DNA of 8,988 bases, taken from the NCBI GenBank assembly GCA_002717305.1, contig PBDH01000009.1, positions 1 to 8,988 of the forward strand, given 5' to 3'. Below the pieces are notes generated by a model. That model had not been told where the DNA came from, did no database searches, and saw nothing but the letters and a program-made list of their open reading frames with translations. Made by a program: the position numbers and the translations under genes. The DNA is from Gammaproteobacteria bacterium (lineage in GTDB: Bacteria; Pseudomonadota; Gammaproteobacteria; Pseudomonadales; Litorivicinaceae). Positions within the stretch are counted from its first letter, which is position 1. Each line of letters opens with the position of its first letter. Shown piece by piece: positions 1 through 7,221 of the stretch.

Positions 1-725
1 TGTAGATGGGGTCCAGTAGAACGGCCAGTTGATCCGACCGTACCGATTGACTCGCCTTGGGAAACGACTTGTTTCTCTTTGACAACAATTTGGTCCATGT
101 GGTTATACATGGTCTTTAAACCCTCTCCGTGATCAACTACGACTAGCCGCCCGTTAAAAAAAAAGTCTCCAACAAGACTCACACGCCCAGAGGCAGCCAC
201 CTTTATTGGTGTCCCAGCCGGTGCGGCAATATCGGTACCGGAATGCGGGCGCCGTGGTTGGTCATTAAAGAATCGCCGCTTTCCGAAGGGGCCAGAAATC
301 GGACCTTTGACCGGGAGTACCATCCGAACAGAATCAAGTTTCCCACCGAAAGCGTCAAGCGCTCTGCGCTGCTTTCGAGATTCTTTCTTGATGCGATCAA
401 GATCCAGTGTATTGGGCGTCACGTGACGCTTGTTGTCCAGATATATTCGCTGCTCAAGATACTTTTTCGGCAAAACTTTAAAAGAGATTTTCTGACCATC
501 ACTCTCCAGTGTGTGGTCACCCGGCTCTATTGACAGCGCTAGGCCGACTACTGCAAGAGATTGTCCATTTTCTTGAATTGTTAGTACGGGTTTTCCATTG
601 AACCTTGGTTGCGCATCTGCTTTGACAGGTATGACCGCGACTCCTCCCGGCACCCGTAAGTCCTCGACCGCTGTGGCAGAGGTTGAAATTGTTGCGGCCA
701 GGAGAGTGGCGTACCAGAATTTCAT
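1..725 (-). CDS. Secreted M23-family metallopeptidase (LytM-type), 3' end cut by window edge
   Basis: Frame is open from ATG (725-723) to the left edge, giving 241 residues without a stop; it was found by translating the minus strand directly. Residues 1-20 form a short signal peptide (hydrophobic stretch, then a small-residue site before Val20/Glu21), so the product is probably periplasmic. Residues about 25-120 start with PGGVAVIPV, typical of the M23 N-terminal domain (Peptidase_M23_N). The M23 domain starts near residue 137: His161 and Asp165 (HSGTD) are zinc ligands, His209 (YNHM) and His240 (GPHL) the catalytic histidines. The second zinc His of the HxH motif would be residue 242, just past the edge. 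The family cleaves peptide cross-links in peptidoglycan; substrate here is inferred. All visible active-site residues are intact, so this looks like an active enzyme rather than a degenerate LytM activator. The start overlaps the xseA stop (ATGA) and has AAGGA about 7 bases upstream, suggesting translational coupling. Confidence 0.93.
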   Translation of the reverse strand, partial: MKFWYATLLAATISTSATAVEDLRVPGGVAVIPVKADAQPRFNGKPVLTIQENGQSLAVVGLALSIEPGDHTLESDGQKISFKVLPKKYLEQRIYLDNKRHVTPNTLDLDRIKKESRKQRRALDAFGGKLDSVRMVLPVKGPISGPFGKRRFFNDQPRRPHSGTDIAAPAGTPIKVAASGRVSLVGDFFFNGRLVVVDHGEGLKTMYNHMDQIVVKEKQVVSQGESIGTVGSTGRSTGPHL

Positions 726-2017
726 GACGGATCCTTGAGAATTTGGTCAATAGTCGCGTTGAGCGTGCCATCTTTGAGACGAATTTCAACTGGTGATTGT
801 TCTTCCACATCGTTGACAGACCCAATGGATCGATCACTATCGGTATCACCTTTCAATAAAATTCCGTAGCCTCGGCCAAGTGTCGCGAGTGGACTGAGTG
901 AGTCAAGCTGCGCAGTCAGATGTCCGAGCATTGACGTGATCTGTTTGATACCTTGATCGATGGCACGTGACAGCCGCGTTTGTAAGTGGCCGACATCATG
1001 ACGTTTCAGCCGAATATATTCAGAGGGCGGGACAAGGTTGCGCTCGAGCCGTCGCAAACGGTCTCTCGAATGATTGGTACGCTGGCTTACACTCATTAAC
1101 AGCCTTTGCACTGATAGCTCGAGACGTTGCTGCGCGAGCGAGATAATTGTGTCGGCTCGCGACAGGACCCTAGCTTCGAGTTGTGTTACCCGTTCAAAAA
1201 CCTCGGACAAATCTGGTGTTGCGATTTCTGCCGCTTGCGATGGTGTGGCGGCTCGTAAATCTGCGACAAGATCCGTCAGTCCTGAATCAGTCTCGTGGCC
1301 AACCGCTGAGATAATTGGGATCGGACATGCCGCAACTGATCGACAAAGTCGCTCATCATTGAATGCATTGAGATCCTCGGATGCTCCACCACCACGACCA
1401 ATTATCAGAACTTGAGCCAATCTTTCGGCGGTCGCTCGTTGGAGTGCAGATACCAGCTCCTTTGAAGCATTCTCTCCCTGAACAGCAGCTGAATATAAGC
1501 GTATACCGGCAAGTGGCCATCGCCTATTTAAAATCGTCAGCATATCTCTAACTACAGCCCCTTTCGCTGAGGTGATTAGTCCGATACATCCGGGCATCGC
1601 AGGTAGTGGCTGTTTGCATTGAATATCTGCCAGGCCCTCAGCTATCAACTTAGCCTTGAGAGCTTCCAGTTTCGCTTTTTGGTCACCGACACCTTCTTCG
1701 GCCATGTGCTTGACGATGAGCTGTAGGCGACCATTTGGTGGGTAAAAGTTGACCTCACACCGTACCCGAACCTTAAGACCGTCCCGGGCAATCAGACGGA
1801 CCAGGCGGTTTGCGCCTTTGAACATGACTGCGCTCAGGGAGGCATCCCCATCCGTTAATGAAAAGTACCAATGGCCTGACGGATAAGTTTTGAAGTTACT
1901 TATTTCTGCGTCGAGGGTTACGTTTTGTGGGAAAAATTCATTGAGTGCCTTAGTCAGTAGGGCTGATAGAGCGGAGACTGTATATGCATTTTCAGACTGC
2001 TTCACTTGTTCCGACAC
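722..2017 (-). CDS. xseA: Exodeoxyribonuclease VII large subunit
   Basis: Large subunit of cytoplasmic exonuclease VII, which with several copies of XseB degrades single-stranded DNA from both ends to oligonucleotides and acts in mismatch repair and DNA damage processing. The 431 residues are near the family's usual length of about 450. Residues about 11-105 form the N-terminal OB-fold (AYTVSALS, GHWYFSLTD). The catalytic domain follows, with TSAKGAVVRD (149-158), GRGGGASEDL (207-216) and SAVGHETD (237-244). Asp158, Arg208, His241 and Asp244 match the E. coli catalytic set D155/R205/H238/D241 at a constant offset of three. Residues about 270-370 are the long helical, coiled-coil-prone region that binds XseB, and LSPLATLGRGYGIL (374-387) is the conserved C-terminal segment. 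The start is GTG (2017-2015), chosen because AAGGAG lies 7 bases upstream and the next residues lead directly into the OB-fold. xseB is not in the window. Confidence 0.97.
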   Translation of the reverse strand: MSEQVKQSENAYTVSALSALLTKALNEFFPQNVTLDAEISNFKTYPSGHWYFSLTDGDASLSAVMFKGANRLVRLIARDGLKVRVRCEVNFYPPNGRLQLIVKHMAEEGVGDQKAKLEALKAKLIAEGLADIQCKQPLPAMPGCIGLITSAKGAVVRDMLTILNRRWPLAGIRLYSAAVQGENASKELVSALQRATAERLAQVLIIGRGGGASEDLNAFNDERLCRSVAACPIPIISAVGHETDSGLTDLVADLRAATPSQAAEIATPDLSEVFERVTQLEARVLSRADTIISLAQQRLELSVQRLLMSVSQRTNHSRDRLRRLERNLVPPSEYIRLKRHDVGHLQTRLSRAIDQGIKQITSMLGHLTAQLDSLSPLATLGRGYGILLKGDTDSDRSIGSVNDVEEQSPVEIRLKDGTLNATIDQILKDPS

Positions 2018-2068
2018 CCCTTAACTCCTTAAACTACTCATTCGTATGCCACCCTCAAGGACTTTTTC
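2018..2068. promoter_or_regulatory. Compact divergent xseA/guaB intergenic region
   Basis: These 51 bp hold the ribosome binding sites of both divergent genes: AAGGAG for xseA (minus strand, about 2025-2030) and AAGGA for guaB (2057-2061, 7 bases before its ATG). On the plus strand a weak sigma70-like pair can be drawn: TTGTTC at 2006-2011, inside the start of xseA, and TAAACT at 2030-2035, with an 18-base spacer. This would give a guaB leader of roughly 25-30 nt. Neither element is close to consensus, and I see no clear PurR, CRP or DnaA box. That the region must contain or border two promoters follows from the gene arrangement; the exact elements are a guess. Confidence 0.35.
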
Positions 2069-3538
2069 ATGTTACGAATTGCCGAAGATGCTCTGACCTT
2101 CGATGACGTACTACTCGTTCCGGGTTATTCAAACGTTGTTCCTGCGAGTGTCAGCCTTAAAGCCCAAATCACACGTAACATCGAGCTTAACATGCCGTTG
2201 TCATCAGCGGCGATGGATACAGTGACAGAGGCGTCGTTGGCGATCGCGATGGCTCAAGAGGGTGGTCTTGGTATTTTGCACAAAAATATGACGATCGAGG
2301 CACAGGCGCAAGAAGTTCGAAAAGTCAAAAAATTTGAGACGGGGATCATTCAGGATCCTGTGACCTGTTCACCTAACATAACGGTCCGCGAGCTATTGGG
2401 CATCACCCGTCATCACAATATCAGTGGTGTCCCTGTGGTCGAGGGTGACAATCTCGTGGGAATCGTTACAGGTCGAGATATTCGGTTTGTGCCCGATCTG
2501 GATGTGCAGGTTCGCGAGGTCATGACCCCAAAAGAGCGCTTGGTTACGGTTACTGAGGGTGCTGGCCATCAAGAAATTCAGGGTAAGCTTCACAAATACC
2601 GCATCGAGAAGGTATTAATCGTGGACGATGACTTCCGATTGAGGGGTCTGGTCACGGTGAAAGATATCATGAAGGCGGAAAGCCACCCGAATGCTGCTAA
2701 GGATGCAGCCAAGCGCCTGTTAGCCGCAGCGGCCGTTGGTACTGGGGTTGAGGGCGAGGACCGCGTCCGAGCGCTAGTGGAGGCAGGAGTTGATATTCTG
2801 GTGGTTGATACTGCACACGGTCACTCTCAAGGTGTATTGGATCGTGTTGCGTGGATAAAGCAAAACTTTCCGCGAGTGGAAGTAATTGGTGGCAATATTG
2901 CAACGGGTGAGGCTGCGAAAGCGCTCGTCGAAGTGGGCGCCGACGCTGTGAAGGTTGGCATTGGCCCGGGATCGATCTGTACAACTCGCATCGTGGCCGG
3001 GGTCGGTGTGCCTCAGGTCTCGGCAATTGCCAACGTCGCATCAGCACTAATAGGGTCAGGAATTCCTCTGATTGCCGACGGAGGAATCCGATATTCAGGT
3101 GATATCGCTAAAGCGATTTCGGCTGGAGCATCCACAGTCATGGTAGGTTCACTATTAGCCGGGGCGGACGAGGCTCCGGGTGAAGTTGAGCTGTTTCAAG
3201 GGCGCTGCTATAAATCATATCGCGGTATGGGGTCTCTGAGCGCGATGGCTCAGCGCGATGGCTCATCTGATCGATACTTTCAGGACATAAACTCGGGTAC
3301 TCAGAAGTTGGTTCCTGAGGGTGTCGAGGGCCGGGTTCCTTGCAAGGGTCCACTTGCTGGAATTCTACATCAAATGATGGGAGGGCTTCGAGCGGCGATG
3401 GGCTACACTGGCTGCGCAACGATTGAACAGATGCGTTCAGCCCCGAGCTTCGTAAAAATCTCAGGTGCTGGTGTTAAAGAGTCGCACGTACACGATGTGG
3501 CGATTACCAAAGAAGCGCCGAACTACCGAGTTGAATAA
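2069..3538 (+). CDS. guaB: IMP dehydrogenase
   Basis: Cytoplasmic, NAD-dependent oxidation of IMP to XMP, the committed step of guanine nucleotide synthesis. The 489 residues match the usual bacterial length and are intact. The TIM-barrel starts at once (EDALTFDDVLLVPGYS, 6-21) and is interrupted by two CBS motifs at about 94-205, the regulatory Bateman domain that binds adenine and guanine nucleotides in this family. The barrel resumes with the NAD-contacting DTAHGHS (248-254), the catalytic loop GPGSICTTR (299-307) carrying nucleophile Cys304, the IMP phosphate and ribose site IADGGIR (335-341) and YRGMGS (384-389), and the mobile flap with Arg402-Tyr403 (DRYFQ), the general base in this family. 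The ATG follows AAGGA by 7 bases and yields the standard N-terminus. It is the first gene of a guaBA operon: its TAA shares one base with the guaA ATG. It is divergent from xseA, as in many gammaproteobacteria. Confidence 0.98.
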   Translation: MLRIAEDALTFDDVLLVPGYSNVVPASVSLKAQITRNIELNMPLSSAAMDTVTEASLAIAMAQEGGLGILHKNMTIEAQAQEVRKVKKFETGIIQDPVTCSPNITVRELLGITRHHNISGVPVVEGDNLVGIVTGRDIRFVPDLDVQVREVMTPKERLVTVTEGAGHQEIQGKLHKYRIEKVLIVDDDFRLRGLVTVKDIMKAESHPNAAKDAAKRLLAAAAVGTGVEGEDRVRALVEAGVDILVVDTAHGHSQGVLDRVAWIKQNFPRVEVIGGNIATGEAAKALVEVGADAVKVGIGPGSICTTRIVAGVGVPQVSAIANVASALIGSGIPLIADGGIRYSGDIAKAISAGASTVMVGSLLAGADEAPGEVELFQGRCYKSYRGMGSLSAMAQRDGSSDRYFQDINSGTQKLVPEGVEGRVPCKGPLAGILHQMMGGLRAAMGYTGCATIEQMRSAPSFVKISGAGVKESHVHDVAITKEAPNYRVE

Positions 3539-5094
3539 TGATGAGTCTTCACGATGATCGATTGCTGATCCTCGACTTTGGCTCTCAGTACACCCAATTA
3601 ATCGCGCGTCGCGTGCGTGAACATGGCGTTTATTCAGAAATATTACCATGTGACGTGGACCCGCTACGGATTCGAGCCTTTGCCCCAAAAGGAGTCATTT
3701 TATCAGGTGGCCCAGAATCCACTACAGACGCGACCGGTTGGAAAATTCCAAACGAGGTGTATGACCTGAAAGTTCCTTTGTTGGGTATTTGTTATGGTAT
3801 GCAGGCTTTGGCAAAGGAGCTCGGTGGCCGTGTCGAATCAAGTGACTTACGAGAGTTTGGTCACGCGGATCTTTTTATTGAAAAAGAGGAGTCGTTACTG
3901 ACTGGGTTGTCGGACGAAGGCTCCTTGTCTGTATGGATGAGTCACGGAGACCGCGTCACGCAGCTTCCCTCCGGATTCAAAGTGATCGGCTCGAGTGATC
4001 ATGCACCTATCGCCGCCATGGCCGATGAGGAACGAGCGATCTATGGGCTGCAGTTTCATCCGGAGGTAACCCACACTGAGGGAGGTTCTGAGCTACTTGC
4101 AAAGTTTGCACACGCTATTTGTGGATGTGGTCGCGAGTGGACCCCTGAAAACATCATCAATGATGCGATTACAAAAGCCCGTGAACAGGTCGGCGATGGA
4201 CAGGTTCTTCTAGGCTTGTCTGGTGGTGTCGATTCATCGGTGGTTGCAGCATTGTTGCACAGAGCAATCGGTGACCAATTGGTGTGTGTGTTCGTTGACA
4301 ACGGACTCTTGCGCCTTAATGAAGGCACTCAGGTGATGGAGACATTTGCCAAGAATTTAGGGGTCCGTGTGATCCGAGCCAACGCTGAGGAACGTTTCTT
4401 GACCGCGCTGAAAGGCGAACCTGATCCGGAACGTAAGCGAAAGATAATTGGCAGGACCTTCATCCAGGTATTCGAAGAGCAGGCAGCGCAATTGAAGGAT
4501 ATTCGTTTCTTAGCGCAGGGGACAATTTATCCAGATGTCATTGAATCTGCCGGCGCAGCTTCGGGTAAAGCACATGTAATTAAGAGTCATCATAATGTGG
4601 GTGGTTTGCCAGAAGAGATGCGTATGGAGCTCGTAGAACCCTTGCGTGAGCTCTTCAAAGATGAGGTGAGGACTTTGGGTGTGGCGCTTGGCTTGCCGAA
4701 GTCAATGGTATATCGCCACCCGTTCCCGGGTCCTGGCCTTGCGGTTCGGATTTTGGGCGAGGTCGAAAAACATTCGGCTGATATCCTCCGTAAAGCCGAC
4801 CACATCTTCATTGAAGAACTAAGAAAGGCAGATTTATACGACAAGGTCTCACAAGCGTTTACCGTTTTTTTGCCAGTAAACTCGGTTGGCGTAGTGGGTG
4901 ATCAGCGACGATATGCACCAGTTATTGCCCTGCGCGCTGTTGAGACGATCGACTTCATGACAGCGCGGTGGGCTCGTTTACCTTACGAATTTGTTGAACG
5001 TGTATCTGGCAGAATCATTAATGAGATCGGGGACGTCAGTCGAGTTGTGTATGATGTTAGTTCTAAACCACCAGCAACAATCGAGTGGGAGTAG
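3538..5094 (+). CDS. guaA: GMP synthase (glutamine-hydrolysing)
   Basis: Converts XMP, ATP and glutamine to GMP in the cytoplasm, the last step after GuaB. The 518 residues compare with about 525 in E. coli. The class I glutamine amidotransferase domain spans about 9-200, with nucleophile Cys85 in GICYGMQ and the triad partners His174 and Glu176 in QFHPEV. The ATP pyrophosphatase domain follows, with the P-loop SGGVDSS at 228-234. The C-terminal dimerisation domain ends with the conserved RVVYDVSSKPPATIEWE. The start overlaps the guaB stop by one base (TAATG), so translation is probably coupled to guaB. A second in-frame ATG directly follows (3541-3543) and could equally be the start, changing only one residue. 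A weak GAG at 3528-3530 is the only purine-rich element ahead of it. Nothing is truncated or unusual. Confidence 0.98.
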   Translation: MMSLHDDRLLILDFGSQYTQLIARRVREHGVYSEILPCDVDPLRIRAFAPKGVILSGGPESTTDATGWKIPNEVYDLKVPLLGICYGMQALAKELGGRVESSDLREFGHADLFIEKEESLLTGLSDEGSLSVWMSHGDRVTQLPSGFKVIGSSDHAPIAAMADEERAIYGLQFHPEVTHTEGGSELLAKFAHAICGCGREWTPENIINDAITKAREQVGDGQVLLGLSGGVDSSVVAALLHRAIGDQLVCVFVDNGLLRLNEGTQVMETFAKNLGVRVIRANAEERFLTALKGEPDPERKRKIIGRTFIQVFEEQAAQLKDIRFLAQGTIYPDVIESAGAASGKAHVIKSHHNVGGLPEEMRMELVEPLRELFKDEVRTLGVALGLPKSMVYRHPFPGPGLAVRILGEVEKHSADILRKADHIFIEELRKADLYDKVSQAFTVFLPVNSVGVVGDQRRYAPVIALRAVETIDFMTARWARLPYEFVERVSGRIINEIGDVSRVVYDVSSKPPATIEWE

Positions 5095-5101
5095 TTTTTT
5101 T
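5063..5101 (+). terminator. Possible weak intrinsic terminator overlapping the guaA stop
   Basis: Seven consecutive T residues (5095-5101) directly follow the guaA TAG. Ahead of them CCAC (5068-5071) can pair with GTGG (5085-5088), and CTA (5063-5065) with TAG (5092-5094), across a small internal loop and a 13-base loop. The stem is short and interrupted, so this is weaker than a typical rho-independent terminator. The position at the end of the guaBA operon, before an AT-rich gap, is what makes it worth marking. Confidence 0.3.
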
Positions 5102-5369
5102 AGTTTAAATCATTAATTTAATTGGGTTAATAACTTACACATTACTTTCACATTTGATGATCGACTAAAAATCCACTCAAACGACTATGGGTTACTTTCC
5201 TAACAGAAATTAAAAGTGTAGAACACCCAGAATCTAGGGTAAGTATTACGCTCAGACTTTGAGATTACGTTGAAGAATAAACTCTTTGACTTACTCTTGA
5301 GACATAAAAAGGTGAACCATAAACGCACTTCATTCCAAATCAGTTCGATATCGAGGACTCAGTGAGTAA
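5095..5369. other. AT-rich intergenic region between guaA and the cyclase gene
   Basis: These 275 bp hold no supportable gene or RNA. The first block is very AT-rich (13 G or C in the 60 bases 5101-5160). Near the right end a weak sigma70-like pair can be proposed: TTGAGA at 5297-5302 and CATAAA at 5318-5323, with a short 15-base spacer. TTGACT at 5286-5291 resembles a -35 element but has no suitable -10. A perfect 10-bp palindrome, TCGATATCGA, at 5345-5354 abuts the cyclase ribosome binding site GAGGA (5353-5357). The region must supply the cyclase gene's promoter unless it is read through from guaBA. Confidence 0.45.
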
Positions 5370-7151
5370 ATGCCGAAAATTAATCGAAAGCTAGCTACTA
5401 TTTTAGCTACTGATTGCGTGGACTTCAGCAAGTTCATGGAATCTCAGGAAGTACTTACACTGGCCAATTTGACTGCTTGTCGTGAAATTATTGATCCAAT
5501 TATCGAAGAGCACGGTGGAAGAATTTTCCATACAGCGGGGGACTCAGTTATTGCTGACTTTGGAAGCCCTGTTGAGTGTGTTCACGCCGCTATGAAATTT
5601 CAGGAGGCTCTCGCTGCTCGAAATGAAGCTGTCGAGGAAGGTCCAAAACTAGAGTGGCGCGTTGGTATTCACGTTGATGACGTGATTACCGAGGGTGAAA
5701 ACATATATGGAAGCGGGGTGAATATTGCTGCACGTTTGGAAGCACAATGTGAGCCGGGTAAAGTTCTTTTATCTCGAATCGTCCAGGAACAGGTGCAAAA
5801 ACGAGTGGAATTTAATGTTAGTCCAGCGGGTACCCGTGCTCTGAAAAATATTTCAGACGAGTTTGAGGTTTTTTATATTGCTAAGGGATTAAATGAGAGT
5901 TGTGTAGATGGACAAACGGTGCATGCCACGACGAGAGACACTCCTAAGAGTAAGCTGGAGGGCGTTAGCAAAAAACCAAGGTTGGCGATACTTCCGTTCA
6001 CAAATGATGGAAGAGACGAAGACAGCGGCTATCTAGCAGACGGAATCGTCGAGGACCTGATTACTGAATTCTCGATGATTCGTGAGTTTGAAATTGTATC
6101 TAGCAAAACTAGTTTTGATTTTAGAGATAAAGGGGGAGAGACATCAGAATTCGCAGCCGCCCACGATTTAGACTTCATTATTTCGGGAGGAATTAGATCC
6201 TCAGGTAAGCGCGTTAGAATCTCGTTAGAACTGAGTGAAGTCGAGAGCGGAAAAGCTATTTGGAGAGATAGGTATGACCGCGTAATAGAGGATATTTTCG
6301 ATTTACAAGATGAAATAGTTCGCACTATTACAATATCACTGTTGGGAGAAATCGAGATATCAAGTTTACAGCGAGCCAAGCGCAAGGCGACAGAAAATAT
6401 ATCATCTTATGAGTTTTTATTGCGTGGCAAGGAAATGCATCACAGGTTCACTCAAGAGGCAAACATCCGAGCGCTTGAATTTTTTGATCTATCGATCGAG
6501 GCTGATCCGTCAAACGCGCAAGCCTATGCATGGAAAGCATGTACGATTGGGCAGGGGGTTGTTCGAGGTTTTCTCGAGGGTGATCCGGATAGGATTGTAG
6601 GTCAGGCTATGGATAGTATTTCTAGTGCATTGGAACTGAACGCGAACGACTTTGAGTGTCACAGAATGTTGTCAGCCGTTTATCTGAGCCAGCACGACTA
6701 TCAATTAGCCGAAGAGCACGGACGAAAAGCTTACGATATGAACCCGAACGATCCGCGTGTCCTTGCTGGTTATGGGGAGGTATTGGCTAGGGTAGGAAAA
6801 CCGGAGAAGGGTGTTGAGTTGTTGGAGAAAGCCCTGTCGCTAGATCCTATCCCGCAAGGTCAAATGAATTCAGATAACAGATATACAGACCTGACACTCG
6901 CTTATTTCCATTTAAACGACCTTGGAAAGTGTATCGAGATTGGAAAAAAAGTTGAGCATATAAACTTTAAATCCTGGTTATTCGTAACTTATTCAAAGTA
7001 TAAAATTGGCGATTTTGATGAAAAAGAGGCGTACTTTAAGCAAGGCTTGGAGGAATTTAAAGAAGGTGACTGGGATCTGAAAGTCGATAGACTTCACCTT
7101 CCTAGTGAAAAGACTCAATCAGATTTGTTAAAGTTTTTAAAAGATTTATAG
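5370..7151 (+). CDS. Class III nucleotide cyclase with TolB/FlgO-like domain and C-terminal TPRs
   Basis: A 593-residue protein with no signal peptide or membrane segment, so probably cytoplasmic. Residues about 6-170 are a class III adenylate/guanylate cyclase domain: Asp15 and Asp58 are the two metal-binding aspartates, and Asn118 and Arg122 (VNIAARLE) the transition-state residues. The two base-selecting positions, normally Lys and Asp in adenylate cyclases, are His54 (FHTAGD) and Asn111 (NIYGSGVN). Catalysis is therefore likely, but cAMP as product is not certain. Residues about 203-335 (RLAILPF, YLADGIVEDL, GGIRSSGKRVRI, DLQDEIV) match the TolB/FlgO-like domain often fused to such cyclases. 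Residues about 365-560 hold TPRs, the clearest at 427-460 and 461-493, which probably bind a partner or signal. The ATG has GAGGA 12 bases upstream, a rather long spacing. G+C is lower than in the gua genes (25/60 at 5401-5460, 16/60 at 6961-7020), which could reflect acquisition. The controlling signal and downstream target are unknown. Confidence 0.92.
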   Translation: MPKINRKLATILATDCVDFSKFMESQEVLTLANLTACREIIDPIIEEHGGRIFHTAGDSVIADFGSPVECVHAAMKFQEALAARNEAVEEGPKLEWRVGIHVDDVITEGENIYGSGVNIAARLEAQCEPGKVLLSRIVQEQVQKRVEFNVSPAGTRALKNISDEFEVFYIAKGLNESCVDGQTVHATTRDTPKSKLEGVSKKPRLAILPFTNDGRDEDSGYLADGIVEDLITEFSMIREFEIVSSKTSFDFRDKGGETSEFAAAHDLDFIISGGIRSSGKRVRISLELSEVESGKAIWRDRYDRVIEDIFDLQDEIVRTITISLLGEIEISSLQRAKRKATENISSYEFLLRGKEMHHRFTQEANIRALEFFDLSIEADPSNAQAYAWKACTIGQGVVRGFLEGDPDRIVGQAMDSISSALELNANDFECHRMLSAVYLSQHDYQLAEEHGRKAYDMNPNDPRVLAGYGEVLARVGKPEKGVELLEKALSLDPIPQGQMNSDNRYTDLTLAYFHLNDLGKCIEIGKKVEHINFKSWLFVTYSKYKIGDFDEKEAYFKQGLEEFKEGDWDLKVDRLHLPSEKTQSDLLKFLKDL

Positions 7152-7221
7152 ATCCTTTTCTCACTCTCCGAGTTTATCGGATGGATTTCCGGCTTTTCCC
7201 AGTCACCAATGGTAAACCAGC

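Noticed and set aside
243..533. Plus-strand open frame opposite the M23 gene
   Set aside because: It lies fully antisense to a well-supported coding region and shows no recognisable protein features.
3541..3543. Second ATG as the true guaA start
   Set aside because: It cannot be distinguished from the first; I kept the first because of its TAATG overlap with guaB, and the difference is one residue.
5131..5158. Two near-identical short direct repeats (TTACACATT and TTTCACATT)
   Set aside because: Only two copies of nine bases with one mismatch in a very AT-rich region; chance is the simpler explanation.
5225..5240. Inverted ACCC/GGGT arms around AGAATCTA in the guaA-cyclase gap
   Set aside because: Only four paired bases per arm with an eight-base centre and no T-run, so neither a terminator nor an operator can be supported.
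5312..5365. Short reading frame (GTG start, 17 codons, TGA) just upstream of the cyclase gene
   Set aside because: No properly spaced ribosome binding site, no regulatory pattern in its codons, and a frame this short is expected by chance.
7167..7181. Small hairpin TCCGA-GTTTA-TCGGA after the cyclase stop
   Set aside because: A five-base stem without a following T-tract is too weak to call a terminator; it does not exclude read-through to the GST gene.
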